Both the position numbers and the translations under genes were made by a program. A model generated the notes under the pieces. That model was not told where the DNA came from and ran no database searches. It worked only from the letters and a program-made list of their open reading frames with translations. 64,000 bases of DNA from positions 62,001 through 126,000 of the forward strand of contig JAHYIO010000005.1 of assembly GCA_020543525.1 (NCBI GenBank). The letters run 5' to 3'. Source of the stretch: Coriolopsis trogii. Lineage: Eukaryota > Basidiomycota > Agaricomycetes > Polyporales > Polyporaceae. Below are positions 34,341-45,930 of this stretch, piece after piece (the first letter of the stretch is position 1; each line of letters begins with the position of its first letter).

Positions 34341-35608
34341 ATGCCAACATTCATATGCCTGCCAGACACCATGGCAGACTGGCCACTGCCGCGTCGTATC
34401 TCCCCCTTCTACAACTCCGGAGATGTGGCGAAGGAGCGTGCGGCATGGCTGAGATCGTTCCACGCCTACACACCTGCTGCCCAACACGCCCACGACGCGT
34501 CCAAAGTCGGTACGTCCGAGACCTCAGACAGTGCTCTCATGGAGCCGCCGTGGTCGCACACGCTGAACCATACAAAGAGTTGCTCGCCGCGCTCACGTAC
34601 CCGGCTCATACCAAAGGTGAGAGCCTTCACGGTGACCGCACGGTACAACTTCGTCATAACGCTGATATGCGCAAGAGCAATACAGGGCGGCGTGCAATCT
34701 CATGCATGTGTACTTCGTCTTCGACGAGTATACGGATGTCCTCGACGAGGCAGAAGTCAGAGCCCTAGCAGACATTGCTGTTTCCGTGGTGCGAGATCCA
34801 TCGGAACCCCGTCCCGAGAACGAATCACCGATCGGAGAAATTACAAGGCAGTAGGTGACAGCCTCACCCCTAGTACCCGGGATACTGAACGACCTTCATA
34901 TTACCTGCAGATTCTGGAGTCATGCCAGTCAGCACGCCACGCCGACATCTCGTGTTCGCTTTGAGCGCACCTGGAAGGAATACACGGATGCCGTAGTGGA
35001 GCAGGCCCGAGACCGAGAGCTCGGGCGCTGGCGTAAGTACTGTGGAAGAACATACGGCTCTTCGTATGTTCACCATAGGGATGGCGCCCTCCAACGCAAT
35101 GGCAGAGCTTGGCCTCAACCTGCCCGACGAAGTGCACGCGCATCCCTTGCTCGAACTCTTACGGAACGACGTCACCAGGCTCGTAATATATGATAACGTG
35201 GGGCGCATGGGCGTTCAGAATCTCACCGTGGTATTTCTATCTGACGGACGTCATACACAGGACTTTGCATCGTACAATAAGGAGCAGGCCGCAGGCGACG
35301 ACCTCCACAACATAATCACTATCGCCATGAACGAGTACGACCTCAACCTTGACGAAGCCCTCGCGTGGCTCGCCGCGCGTCACAAGGAGTGCGCCCATCG
35401 CGCGCTGGCGACCTGGCCGAAAGCCCTCGCCTTGTCATTTTCGCCCGAGATCAACAAGGACCTGGCCGTCTACCTCGATTATCTCATGAATTGGCCACGC
35501 GGAAACGATTGCTGGAATTTCGAGTCGGGGAGATACTTTGGGGCCGACGGTCTCCGGATCCAGAAGGAGAGAGTGGTCGAACTCTTGCCGCCGAGACGTC
35601 CATGCTGA
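34341..35608 (+). pseudogene. Terpene synthase (sesquiterpene-type), apparently with two phase breaks
   Basis: Coding blocks in order: 34341-34509 (FICLPDTMADWPLPRRISPF), 34578-34616 (ELLAALTYPAHTK), 34686-34850 (HVYFVFDEYTD), 34911 to about 35037, about 35040-35197 (LGLNLPDEVHAHPL) and 35261-35608. The metal-binding motif D-E-Y-T-D (34722-34736) and the NSE triad motif NDFASYNKE (across the 35198-35260 intron) are both intact, and the C-terminal FESGRYFGADGL block is present. This is the class I terpene cyclase fold that converts farnesyl diphosphate to a sesquiterpene. However, the join between blocks 2 and 3 is one base out of phase. The block near 35037 also continues in a different frame, unless a 46-nt intron removes part of a normally conserved helix. 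It may be a recent pseudogene, or two bases may be wrong in the assembly. Confidence 0.75.
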
Positions 35609-35763
35609 TCAATGCGGTCCAATTTGTATTCCGAGCCGAGCCTGTATGAATGAATTCACGTTCTTGGTGAGATGTGTCTTTTATCACGATGTGGGATGAG
35701 CGCTGGACTCGGCACGCTAGGGAGTACGTCGCGCGATGATGGTTGAGACATATGGACCTGAAA

Positions 35764-36060
35764 TCATATACACGGGGAAGCGGCAGGTCCAAAGTCTGTT
35801 CGGCAACTCGTTCCCCGCATGTTCATGATCCAGTCCCGATTGGTCGCGTTGAAGTACTTTGTGCGCAGGGTGGTCTCGTACTCGTCAACGTACGCAGGCA
35901 ACGCTTCCACCAGTATCGAAGGGGGGTCTTTCGCAGTAGTGAGGCAATGCGAGTCCGAGGGTGTGTGCATATGCGTACGGAGGATGTCGAAGACGTCGTC
36001 GATCCAGTACCGCACCTCCCTCCTGTCTTTCCACGTCGGCACACGCACTCGCCCGCACAA
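35764..36060 (-). pseudogene. Partial copy of the DUF6535 gene 3' end
   Basis: The minus strand encodes WKDRREVRYWIDDVFDILRT then LPAYVDEYETTLRTKYFN. This is a diverged duplicate of the last exon of the intact DUF6535 gene at 39109-41580. The similarity stops abruptly near 36045, where it is joined to GH16-derived sequence, so it cannot make a complete protein. Confidence 0.85.
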
Positions 36061-36365
36061 CAGTACATGGAGAACGTGAACGGCACAGGCGCAAACTACG
36101 CCGACGCGTTCTTCGAGATCTCCTACGTGAGCGTCTTCTCGCTCTCGGACACCGTCCTCGCTCCGTCCGTGTCTGGCACGGTGACCGTGTTGAACACCGC
36201 CAATCCCTCCGCGACGTCTTCCGGGAATGGGAACGGAGGCGGGAACTCGACGACAATGGGGGCGGGAACGGGGCTGTGTCTGCGAGGAGTGTCGGGGTGT
36301 CCGCTCTGGGTGTGGTCGTGGCGGCTTTCATGTGGGTGCTTATGTAGGTGCGTCCAAAGGGGAAG
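36045..36365 (+). pseudogene. Copy of the GH16 last exon, fused to the DUF6535 fragment
   Basis: Near-identical to 24832-25150. It starts inside the last GH16 intron (ACTCGCCCGC..ACAG) and runs through the GPI-signal region to the stop. Changes include a deletion in the Gly/Asn linker that shifts the frame before the C-terminus. No other GH16 exons precede it. Weak similarity continues into the GH16 3' flank to about 36460. Confidence 0.9.
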
Positions 36366-36925
36366 AAAAGCTTGCACGCCTGCTACTGTCGCCTGTGGTT
36401 GGAGCTGTGTGACCTGCACGTGACGATGGACGCCGCACGCGGGATCGGACTTCTTGGACTCCTAGTTGAGCGTCTGACGTGGTGTGCACGAGACGCCTAC
36501 GAGCGGCCGGATGAGACTTTGCAATCCAACTTGTCTCCTGGCAACTGAACCACTGGCAGTGAGTGAGTTGCAAGAAGTTTTGACATGCTCGGGAACAACG
36601 AGCTGAACAAATTACTGAACGCGACGCGAACAGCGCGTCATCTCTCAGTAATTTGCAGCTAAAGGCTAGACACCGACAACTTCGACGCTGATGGTATAGT
36701 GATTAGGTTACGTCCCGAGGACCGAGGTCGCGCACGCTCGCGTGTTGATTAGGTTCTGAGTCGCAGGCTTGCTTTGTACACGACTCATTGTGCGCCACTG
36801 GAGGAGAGCACAGTGAGGACTTGCTCCCGAGTCTGCGCATACTCTTCTGAGCCTGGTAAAGTGAGTACTAATTCCTCATTATTATTCCGTTCGCATGCTC
36901 AAAATGGTGCCAAGGCCCAACTTCC
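36366..36925. other. Intergenic; no gene seen
   Basis: Contains weak GH16 3'-flank similarity at its left end and then the upstream region of the HET-domain gene. Confidence 0.4.
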
Positions 36926-38893
36926 ATGACGCCTCAAGCCTACTCAACATCATTGCTTTGGAGCATCGGTCTCGCGGGGGCTCTTGCCACTCTTGCAGCC
37001 TGGCTTGTCTACAGGGATACTCTGGAGGCCGGTAACACAGAGCCCCGGAACGAGACACCGCCCGAGGGAGACAACAGTGAGTTCTTGCACAATCCATGCT
37101 TGGAGCACGGTCGAGCGGTAGTGAATATCACTACAGCCTGCTCGAATCACTCGGGGTCCAAGTCCAGGACCACTCAAAGTGATCCAATATCACCGGAATC
37201 CAGGAGCTCCACACATGACATTGTCGTAGATGTTCCCATTTCGACGCTCAACGGACTCACCGTCAAGATGAATGAACTGGCCCGCCCAGAACGATTCCGT
37301 CTCCTCGACTGCATCTCCTTCCTCGAAATTGGTATACTTCGTGTCCTCCAGTATACCGAGTTCGCTCCCGAAAATATCTCGTACGCGGCCATTTCCTACC
37401 CCTGGCGAGACCTCCAGCTCTCCGACGGTGCACAAGCCCCATTGGGGAGGTTCAGCGTGCATGGCGCGGAACATGCGGACCACATCAGCGTGGACGTACT
37501 GCGCACGGCGTGCATCGCAGCGCGCCACTTTGGAGCGTCGTTGCTCTGGCTCGACCGGCTGTCGATGATGCAGTCGTCCAAGGTCGACAAACGGTGGCAG
37601 ATCCAGCGCATGTTCGACATCTACAAGCACGCGAGTCCCTGTCTCGTCTTTCCCGGCGGTCTTGTCCGCCTCGCTCGCCTGGACGAGCCGACGACGTGGA
37701 TTGACAGGGCCTGGACGTTGCAGGAGGCGGCGGCAAATCTAGATCGCGACTGTGTAAGGTGTGTTTTCGAGTTTCCCTACACAACGTTCGGAGAGTTCTT
37801 GCACACGCTGCCACGCTTCATGGAGTATTCGCTCGAGTTCCGCAAAACCCTCCTCCGGCCCATCTGGTCGGACGCATACACCAAGCAAATTATTGAGCCC
37901 GGCCGTTCCGCCGCATGCGGTCTTCTAGATCTCTTCACCCAAATCTTCTTCGGTCTGGAGGCATTTGAGCACGAAGACCCTACGCTCGGGAAGGACTACC
38001 GGAACTTTCCTGTCCAGATCATCTCCCCCCCTGCTGCCCGCCTCCTCAGCAACGCGCTCATCATGAACCGCACCATCAACCACCAGTTCGTGTGGATCTC
38101 CGCGTTCATACGCACCTCCTCCCGTCCCGTCGACATGATCTTCAGCTTCATGGGTCTCATGGGCGTCCAACTCCCCGTCGGGCAGTTCGACGACGACGAC
38201 CGTGTCAAGGCGACGATCAAGCTCATCCAGGCGCTGCACGAGCAAGGGCGGCGCGCTACCTGGCTGTTCATCGCGCCAGAGCTGCCCCCTTCGCCAGAGC
38301 TGTCGACGCTCCCCGTGTTCCCCGAGACGTCCGTGTCTGGACGGGCGATCGTGCAGACGCCCCAAGGTCGCAAGTATGCTTTTGAGGAGATTGGCACGAG
38401 GGAGCCGTGGAAGCCGGACAACGCCCCGAAGGGCGTAATGTCGGACAGTGGCTATTTCACTTTCACTGCAAGAGGTGCGCGGGTTTTGCAAGGTCTGTAC
38501 TATACGCATGATCATGTACCATCGCTCTCGAGGCTGACAGACTCTCTCGTTACGTTACGTCGTCGCACAGAGGAGAACATGTGGGCAATCGAGGTTGGAC
38601 GGCGGCGGGAACACAACCGCGATCCTGCGACCGGGCGCATTTCAGTCTTCGACCCCGACAATCGCTTCCCCGTGATTGTAGAGCTCACGTTGATGTTCGC
38701 AGAAGGTCATGGGCGGACCGAGGTAGATGGGAAAGCATTGTTTCATCGTGTCGGGATGGAGAACATGATAGACGAGAAGGCGACTGCGGGGTGGGCTTGG
38801 GTAGAGCGTGAATTCAGCGTCGGGGGACAAGGAAGAGGTGACAGAATACGCTTCACCGTAGACTCAGCTGGTCCCATGAAGTGTCGCCAATAG
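36926..38893 (+). CDS. HET-domain protein with N-terminal membrane segment
   Basis: Single-exon gene of 655 aa. Residues about 8-27 are hydrophobic (LLWSIGLAGALATLAAWLVY), suggesting a membrane anchor or signal. The HET domain is at about residues 150-275: ISYAAISYPWRDL, then GASLLWLDRLSMMQSS, then DKRWQIQRMFDIYKHASPCL and TTWIDRAWTLQEAAA. These are the conserved blocks of heterokaryon-incompatibility proteins, related to TIR-like folds and used in non-self recognition cell death in ascomycetes; in basidiomycetes the role is less defined. The C-terminal half has no recognised domain. The long uninterrupted frame and intact motifs point to a functional gene. No splice site is needed, which is unusual among the neighbouring genes. 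Confidence 0.85.
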   Translation: MTPQAYSTSLLWSIGLAGALATLAAWLVYRDTLEAGNTEPRNETPPEGDNSEFLHNPCLEHGRAVVNITTACSNHSGSKSRTTQSDPISPESRSSTHDIVVDVPISTLNGLTVKMNELARPERFRLLDCISFLEIGILRVLQYTEFAPENISYAAISYPWRDLQLSDGAQAPLGRFSVHGAEHADHISVDVLRTACIAARHFGASLLWLDRLSMMQSSKVDKRWQIQRMFDIYKHASPCLVFPGGLVRLARLDEPTTWIDRAWTLQEAAANLDRDCVRCVFEFPYTTFGEFLHTLPRFMEYSLEFRKTLLRPIWSDAYTKQIIEPGRSAACGLLDLFTQIFFGLEAFEHEDPTLGKDYRNFPVQIISPPAARLLSNALIMNRTINHQFVWISAFIRTSSRPVDMIFSFMGLMGVQLPVGQFDDDDRVKATIKLIQALHEQGRRATWLFIAPELPPSPELSTLPVFPETSVSGRAIVQTPQGRKYAFEEIGTREPWKPDNAPKGVMSDSGYFTFTARGARVLQGLYYTHDHVPSLSRLTDSLVTLRRRTEENMWAIEVGRRREHNRDPATGRISVFDPDNRFPVIVELTLMFAEGHGRTEVDGKALFHRVGMENMIDEKATAGWAWVEREFSVGGQGRGDRIRFTVDSAGPMKCRQ

Positions 38894-39108
38894 TACATTC
38901 GGGTAATTCGTAGACTAATGTTATCTAGATATACCGAGAGCATCAGCATGGCGCACCTTCGCATCTTACTACCAGAGGTATAACGCTCTCAGGCTATAGA
39001 AAGTGCGTGCTCCAACAAGAGACGATCGAACACAACAAGTTGCTCATTTACATGACTACATCTGAAGATCCCCGTCCGTACACGTCAAGCGAGATCTGCT
39101 GGTCTGGT

Positions 39109-41580
39109 TCAGGTGCGCAGACTGGCGATCCACTCCCGGTTGTCCGGGTTGAAGTACTTTGTGCGCAGGGCGGTCTCGTACTCGTCGACGTATGCAGGCA
39201 ACGCTTCCATCAGTTCCAAAGGCAGGTCTCTCGCAACAGTAGTGGGGCTATGCGAGTCCGAGGGCGTATACGTATGCGTACGGAGGATGTCGAAGACGTC
39301 GTCGATCCAGTACCGCACCTCCCTCCTGTCTTTCCACTTCGGCCCGCGCAGGAAGGCTGTGAAGGCGAGAAGGGTGCGGACAAGAGCATCCCTGCATTCA
39401 TCACTAATCGCTCCAGCGACCCCGGCAGTCTTCGTCGTGGCCGGAGCCGGCAGCGTGCGCACTGGCAGGGGGACACAGAGGAGCATGATCCTGAGCGCGT
39501 CGCGCGAGTTGTCTGAACCACTGGCCAGAGACTGCGAGTCAGTTGTCGAGAGCAGAAGCTGCTCGCGGAAGATCCGCTCCATCGCAAAGACCACTGCCGA
39601 ATGCACAGTATTGTCAGACAGATTTCGCTAGCGGCATGCGGGCACCCACTGAAGAGCAATGGACTTACGAGAGCGCCGCACGTCGTCGTTCAGAGGCACC
39701 GCGTGCGCAGCCATGAACCTCATCTTGTACAAAACCTCGTTTAGCACGAGCGTGTCGAACCCGCGCTCGGACCACCATCTCGGGTACGCCTCCAGCCCAG
39801 CGAGCGCATGGGCGAGGTTCGCGAGCTGGTAATTGAGCCGCACCGGATCGAGGCTGGGAGTGTACGAGTGCTTCAAGCTCTTCGGGTTGCTGTCCCAATA
39901 CACCCCCCACCCCAGCTGCCGCTTCAAACTCTCCAACTGCAGCGCCCACGTGAGCGCGCGGTCATCGTCGGCCTCGAGCAGGAGGGCAAGAATCACGTCG
40001 CTGCTGACGTCCGTGGGCACCTGATCTGTCCAGTGCCACTCGTTGACACCCGAGCCGTCCTCACCGCCGCGGTGTCGGGCGTTCGCCCGGTCGATGTTCT
40101 CGAAGTAGTGGATGATGTCTTGCGGGGAGAGGTCGACGAAGCACGCCGTCGCTTTCTCGAGGTGTCCGAGGTTCATGGTCGTTGTGTACGCCGTGACGAT
40201 GATGTCCGAGTCGAGTACCTTGCTGGACTCAGTCACCAGCGAGAGCTCCCTGGCGCGCCATGTGAGCGCATTCTGGCCGATGGAGACTCGCAGGAAGGCG
40301 GAGACGCGCTCGGAGAGAGGGACAAGGAGCTCGGGGAGATCGTCCTTCATCTGAGCCAATGCGTCAGAGATCTGACACCGGGCATGTACCAGTGCGACTC
40401 TGATAGGACGCGCAACAGCGTTGAAGAGTGCGAGGGAAGGGAAGGATAGGTACGGACAATCGTCCTTGAAGGAGGGAACGACGAACGTGCCGAGCGCGAA
40501 GAGCGCCAGTGTGCCAATGAGCGCTGAGGCGACGATCGCGACAATGCTGTTCAGCTGCCACAAAAGGATCAGCAGGCCCGCGAAGAAGAGCGCGAGTGCA
40601 ACCTGCAGGAGCACGGGGAGGATGGCAACGATCGCAGCCACGCGCCATTTGATGAGGCCGTTAAGACGATGCTGCCGGAGGCGGGCGGTTTGACGAGAGC
40701 TGCCGGAGAGACCTGAGCTATACTCGTTCAGCCATTGCTTCACCATGATCCCTATCGACGCCGCTGACAGGCTGAATATGAGGCTTGAGAACCATAGAGC
40801 ATTGAGCCAAATCGCCCATCGCGGCGGAGAGGTTGAAGAAGAGGCGAAGGACGATGTCGAAGGGGTTGCAGGTCGGGTAGCATTGATGAAAGAGCCGTGG
40901 ATGGAGAAGCTGGTCATCTGGGTAGACATATACTGGAGGGTCTGTACGACAGGATCTGGAGGACTGGGCGTGAGAAGAGGGTACGACTGGACGTTGAAAG
41001 CCGTGAGAATGGCAGAGAACAGCCCGGCCTGTCCAGAACGTTAACGTATGAGGAATCAGCGATGGTTGTCTCAGAAGCAAGACAGACACTCATACTTACA
41101 TAAACGAGAAGAGTGTCGATTTCGCTGTTCCAGCGCTTCACCGTCTCATCGCTGTAGACTTTGACAACCCCGGCCATTTCAGACCACGCAGCTTTCTTCT
41201 CATCCTCGGAGAAGTCGCTTTCTCGCTGGTCCCAGCGAGTCTGATCGTGCTGTCAGGAGATTATATCTCAAGTAAATGCATGTGTTGCCTCACCCGGAGA
41301 TCAGATTCCTTCCACGGTGTCGCCGTTTGGAGGGGTAGTTCGGGAACGTTTGAGTCAGGAGCACTCGCAGCCTGTATGAACACGAAATATAGTAAGCTCA
41401 GGCTCGGCTTGGAGGCCGTTATTAGCTGCTCTGTGAGGTGACCATTACCTTGGCTTCCAGGTTGTTCACCGCCTGGCCCCAATCTTGCGCATCTTGATGC
41501 CATGTCTGTAGTCCATTGATCCAGTCCAATGACATCAGATCGTCCTTTTCAACGAGTAGAGCGGAGGTTGAGGGGGACAT
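39109..41580 (-). CDS. DUF6535-domain membrane protein
   Basis: Five exons join in phase to 734 aa: 41449-41580, 41294-41371, 41100-41249, 39669-41028 and 39109-39593. The start is the ATG of MSPSTSALLVEKDD. The DUF6535 block begins at WNSEIDTLLVY then AGLFSAILTAFNVQSYPLL and continues with WLNALWFSSLIFSLSAASIG, VKQWLNEYSSG, then WRVAAIVAILPVLLQVALAL. Together these give about four membrane helices. A long cytosolic C-terminal region follows with no named domain. The family is widely expanded in Agaricomycetes and its function is unknown; copies often cluster with HET-type or NLR-type genes. All five exons have normal GT-AG borders. A partial copy of its last exon lies at 35764-36060. Confidence 0.88.
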
Positions 41581-43339
41581 AGAGGTCGTTCTATGCACAG
41601 AGAAAGACACGGGCGAAGTTACAGAAGTTGAAAGACCAACCGTGGGACGCTTCTCACCAGAGGGCCCGCACGTGAGAATTCGTTGATGCCGGCACGGTTT
41701 CAAGTGCAAGACACCGAGTCAAGCTGATTTGAACAGGACTTGAAGCTTCGGCAACGCGCATATACCAGCGCCATTATGCAGAGATATTATATTGAAATCT
41801 GTTGACTACAATATGAGAGTTGTGCGGCCACGCTTGCAAGAGGCCGGACAACTTGTAGATATAGATGGGATGTTGATATGCAGTGTAGTGAGACCTACCT
41901 AAATGGTTTTCCACGTCAACGTGCCTTCGGACGGATCTGCGCAGTGCGAAGCAACGGTCAGCACTGAAGCTTGTACAAAACCAGTATATGCACAGCGCCC
42001 CTCATACTCGATGATGCTACAGCATAAGACGCTCTGCCCTGGCTGGCGCAGTCGGCGGTTCGTCGAGCGAACGCGCCCACCCGCAGCTATAGAGCTGCGA
42101 GCGGCTCCTTCCCATGATACATGATCTTGAAGAAAGAGCGGTTAAGTCGCAGGAATCCGCAACGTTCTACAAGAGGCGAACACCTCTGTAGCTTCCCACG
42201 CCCCGAGGACAAAGTTGCCCTCCAACAACAAACTCGTCACGCATACGCGCAACGACGAATGTCAGGACAACCCCTTATATGTTGGCAGCGATTACGGACA
42301 GGGGTCCAGTCTGTCCGCCCATGGGTGACCGATGGTACCCATAGATCGAGCGATAGGGCTTTGTGTACTTTACCATTTGGCTCGCTATACAATGGAGAAG
42401 ACATGTTGTACTCACATCACGTTTGGCATGCTCCTCCCGAGAATGTGCTAACAAGGACTCGCGAGCTGATGATCACGGCCTGCAACGAGGATAAGATGTG
42501 GGACTATGAAAATGGTGATCAAACGTTGCCAGTATGAGTTGTTGCTGGGAATGGTCATGGAGCCAGGATGCACAGCGGTCGTTTTTTTCTGAGTTGTTCG
42601 CTAGTGAGGTTGGGCGGAGTTTGTAAATGTCGTCGGAGACGGACGGCATGTTCCGCGGCTGAGAGCGCCCGTTCAACGAACCGCGGCGCACGTCAAGTTC
42701 AAAACATACAGCACCTTACGGAAAGTGAGGTCGACGACAATATGATGGAAGATCATACGTATCAGTACTTTGAGGCAAATCTCAGATAAAGGACTCAACC
42801 ACCGCATACGAGAGTGCGTCATGCTCCTCCTATTGAGGTGGTATATCCGGGAGCCCTCAAGCGACATTCTAGGTTGGGCAAGTGGCACTACCTGTAGCGC
42901 GAGGTAAGCAATTCATCGGAGGTACAAGATGTACGTGTATTGCGCCAAATCCGCTGGCGACTGTGAAGTTTGAAATCGTCGACACTCTTCCCAGACTGCA
43001 TTGAGAACATCCCGCGCGGCCCGGGTAGGAACTAGTATGTCAGCGGATCCACAGGTCTCTCAAACCAGTATCGGATGCACACCTTGTGACAGTGAAGAGA
43101 ACGTGGTAGCCCCACGTACTTGCGGCGACTATTTGGGCTTGGAGAAAAGAAGACTTCTCAGAATGACAGCGTTCAAATGATCTCCCCAAAGCGGCGCCGA
43201 GTCCGACATGATTTGACCTGTACTATCAAGCCCTCTTCGTCTTCTTGTCCAACAGAATGCCGTTGGACGGAACACTGTATGAAAGCTGACGTTGAGGGTA
43301 CGTTCGAACAGGTCACCTCCATTCTATCCAACGCGCTTC
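41581..43339. other. No gene recognised
   Basis: Small open frames on both strands lack motifs or phase-consistent introns. Possibly relic sequence between the DUF6535 gene and the terpene-synthase fragments. Confidence 0.4.
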
Positions 43340-43965
43340 GCATGTCAATCATGCCAAGCGTATTACCACTTCTGGCATGCGCAGATAGGATGGCAAACTG
43401 GCGACTTCCTAGCCGTCTCTTCCCCCATTCTGACTTGGGCGAGGTATAGAAGGATCATGAAGCATGGATGAGGCCGTTCCACGCCTACAATCCTGCGGCA
43501 TGAAAGAAACACGACCGGAATTGGTACGTACTTCTCAAACGCGTAGAACATGCTCAATATGCTTTAGACATACTGATTGCGCTCACGTACCCGGCTCATA
43601 CCAGAGGCGAGGTTTCTCACAAGCCTGCCATGGCACGACACGGTGGGACTGACCATAAACAAGAGCAATGCAGAGTCGCGTGTAATCTCATGCATGTTTT
43701 CGTGACCTTCTCGGAGTACTGACTGCTTCGACGGAGCAGGGGCTGGCAGAGCGATGGGATCTGCTGACTGTAGTTCCGAGTCGGCGCCGCCTCATACGTC
43801 ACCATGCGACAGTGGGATATCTTCATTCATTCCCAATCGATATATAGCAGGACATGTTCACGACACAAGCAATCAGGCCAACTTCCCCCAATCCGTCCGT
43901 CTCCCCCCTATCATGTCACGCACAATACGTCTTCCAGTCACTATGGCTGACTGGGAGCATCTTCA
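43340..43965 (+). pseudogene. Terpene synthase relics
   Basis: Nucleotide and translated similarity to the synthase at 34341 is scattered. Around 43350-43450 there is an N-terminal-like block (MANWRLPSRLFPHSDLGEV, then a stop), and HAYNPAA follows. Around 43575-43612 lies GCGCTCACGTACCCGGCTCA, matching exon 2 of the intact-looking copy. Around 43680 lies a block matching the start of the metal-motif exon, with the acidic motif lost. Near 43920-43960 a second start-like block (TIRLPVTMADWEHLQ) is cut off by the TIR element that begins at about 43968. None can be joined into an open frame. Confidence 0.7.
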
Positions 43966-43967
43966 GT

Positions 43968-44780
43968 ACGACGGATGCATCCGACCACGGAGGAGTCCGT
44001 CCGAATGGATGCATCCGGCCCCCGGGAGGAGGGGCATGAGGTCAAAAACGTCTGTTCTCACTTCCGTCTTCCTTGAGACGTCATGATATGATAGATGCGG
44101 AAATGAGGAGGCGAAGTACAGAGAAAAAAGGACAAACAGAGACGGAGATGAGGACGAGGATGGCACTGCTCACCATCCTGACCCTCGTTGTCTATGCCGC
44201 CTCGTCTGTCACTGTTACTAGAAAGAAGGGTAAAAGACGGAGAGAAGAGCAACAAGACAAGAGATGAGAATGGGAGAGAGACGCAAGGCACGAGAACGTA
44301 CCCTCCTCTCAACCCTCGTCACCGATCTCATCCCTCCCCCCTCTTGTCCTCTTTGCTACTCTCGCCGTCCGGTCCATTGGCTTGCTCGCCGTCCGCATTT
44401 GCCTATCGTGACTTGCCACAGCCACTCTTGCGGCCCTGCGCTGTTGCGGCCCTCGTGTTCGTCGTCGTAGTCGCATTCAGCCCTATTGTTGTGGTTTCAC
44501 GGAGGCATTGTTGCAGTAGCCAAAGCAAGAGCAATGCGGCGGGAGAGGAGAGAAGGCAAGAGAGCAAAGGAAAGCACGACTTAGGGTTTAAGACACAGAG
44601 AGACACGGAGACGAGGCGACACACTGAAAGTTCAGCCGACAAGGTTTGAAGCGCCCGGGTGACCCATACAGATCACGTGGAGGACACCCGGGCTGGTCCA
44701 CATTGTGCGGACCGGCATCCGTAAGCGGATGCATCCAGGCGGACGGACGCCACCGTCTAGGATGCATCCATCCTACTCCA
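43968..44780. mobile_element. Non-autonomous TIR element (~0.8 kb)
   Basis: The left end (43968-44030) and the reverse complement of the right end (about 44700-44780) share two GGATGCATCC palindromes separated by a TCCGTCCG-containing spacer, plus a CCCGGG further in. The interior is purine-rich (many GAGAGA-like runs) with no transposase frame. The element interrupts a terpene-synthase start region. Another copy of its right end is at 22196-22262. No clear target-site duplication was seen. Confidence 0.65.
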
Positions 44781-45639
44781 ATCCTACCAACCGGGTAGTC
44801 GAAGGGGCGGTAGTATGACTCCAGATGTCTACAATGTCAACATCCCACCCACCCTAATCCAGTGCTTCAGTTCGGCAGCAGGTTGTCTGCAGAGAGTCAG
44901 GCCACTTGTTAGCAACACACTAGGTGTGTAGTAAGCATACAGTAAGTAGTACGCCGTGGCAACGAGGTCCAGTCCTGGGCCACACCGTCAACAAAGACAA
45001 ACAAACCCCCTGTGTTTGATTTGCTCTTTTGAATGTGTTTGACTTGCTCTATGTACTTACTGATGCCGCTTGAAGCCCTCTCTTGTCAAGGAAATAACCG
45101 ACATTGACGTCTTCACCTCGCTCTCTCTCCCGCGACTCCGGGATGTGACACGGCTGCCTGCAAATGCCGCATCTCGACGGTGAACACGGTGCTCTCTCCT
45201 AGATCAGCTTACATTGGCTTTCTGCTATGATCAAAACTTTGCAGATGCTCTCCTGTTTTGACATCCACGTATTCACCTTATCCCTCTTTCCAGTCAGCGA
45301 TCTGATCCTCATGGATTCAACACTCCGTCGCCTGCATGGGCAGCGGGAACTGCTTGACGATGCCAGGTTCACTTGCCATGCCTGCCCGCTCTGATCACGA
45401 ACCGGACCCGCGCGCATGTAGACCTGAATACTTTGGCACAGGATGACGGGGTTGTCAACGCTCGTAACGCAGCTTTTGGGCGCTTTATGCGCAGCCTTAG
45501 CATGCCCGACACACGTTCTGCGGCAGGTACGTCCTACGGTTGCTGGAACGGACGGCTTGTACTGAGAACCTGTCTCGAAGGCTTCCATGGCGCGCATATG
45601 CAAGGTCTGTGAACTCGGATACAACACATCTCGATCGAA
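44781..45639. other. No gene recognised
   Basis: No coding signal stands out. The right part is the degraded 3' flank of the hydrophobin relic, sharing GCGCATATGCAAGGTCTGTG-like words with 48440-48465. Confidence 0.4.
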
Positions 45640-45930
45640 AGGCGTACCGAATACATTGTTCGCGCAGCACACCGTGTTCAAGGTGCTGCAGGGGAAACAT
45701 CGATAAGCGAAGACGCAGGAGTAGACGAGTGAATGAACAGAGTGAGACGTACCAGGCACCGGTACCAACACCGATGACGGTAATGGGGCTGCAGGCAAGG
45801 CTTACAGGGAATATCTCCTTGGAGGTGTCCACCCTAAGAGTATCGTTAATGTGATTCGCGAGGCCAGTATTCTGCGCAAGGACTCGCACGACGTCTACTG
45901 TTCCCATCCGACCTGCTTCCAGGATCATCC
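45640..45930 (-). pseudogene. Class I hydrophobin relic
   Basis: Spliced as in the hydrophobin at 48565, the minus strand gives SLACSPITVIGVGTG, a cysteine across the intron (donor near 45751), then LNTVCCANNVFG. Both the nucleotide sequence and the intron position match the second copy. The N-terminal cysteines are missing (TVDVV where a CC pair is expected) and no final exon with the last cysteine was found, so the disulfide set is incomplete. Confidence 0.75.
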
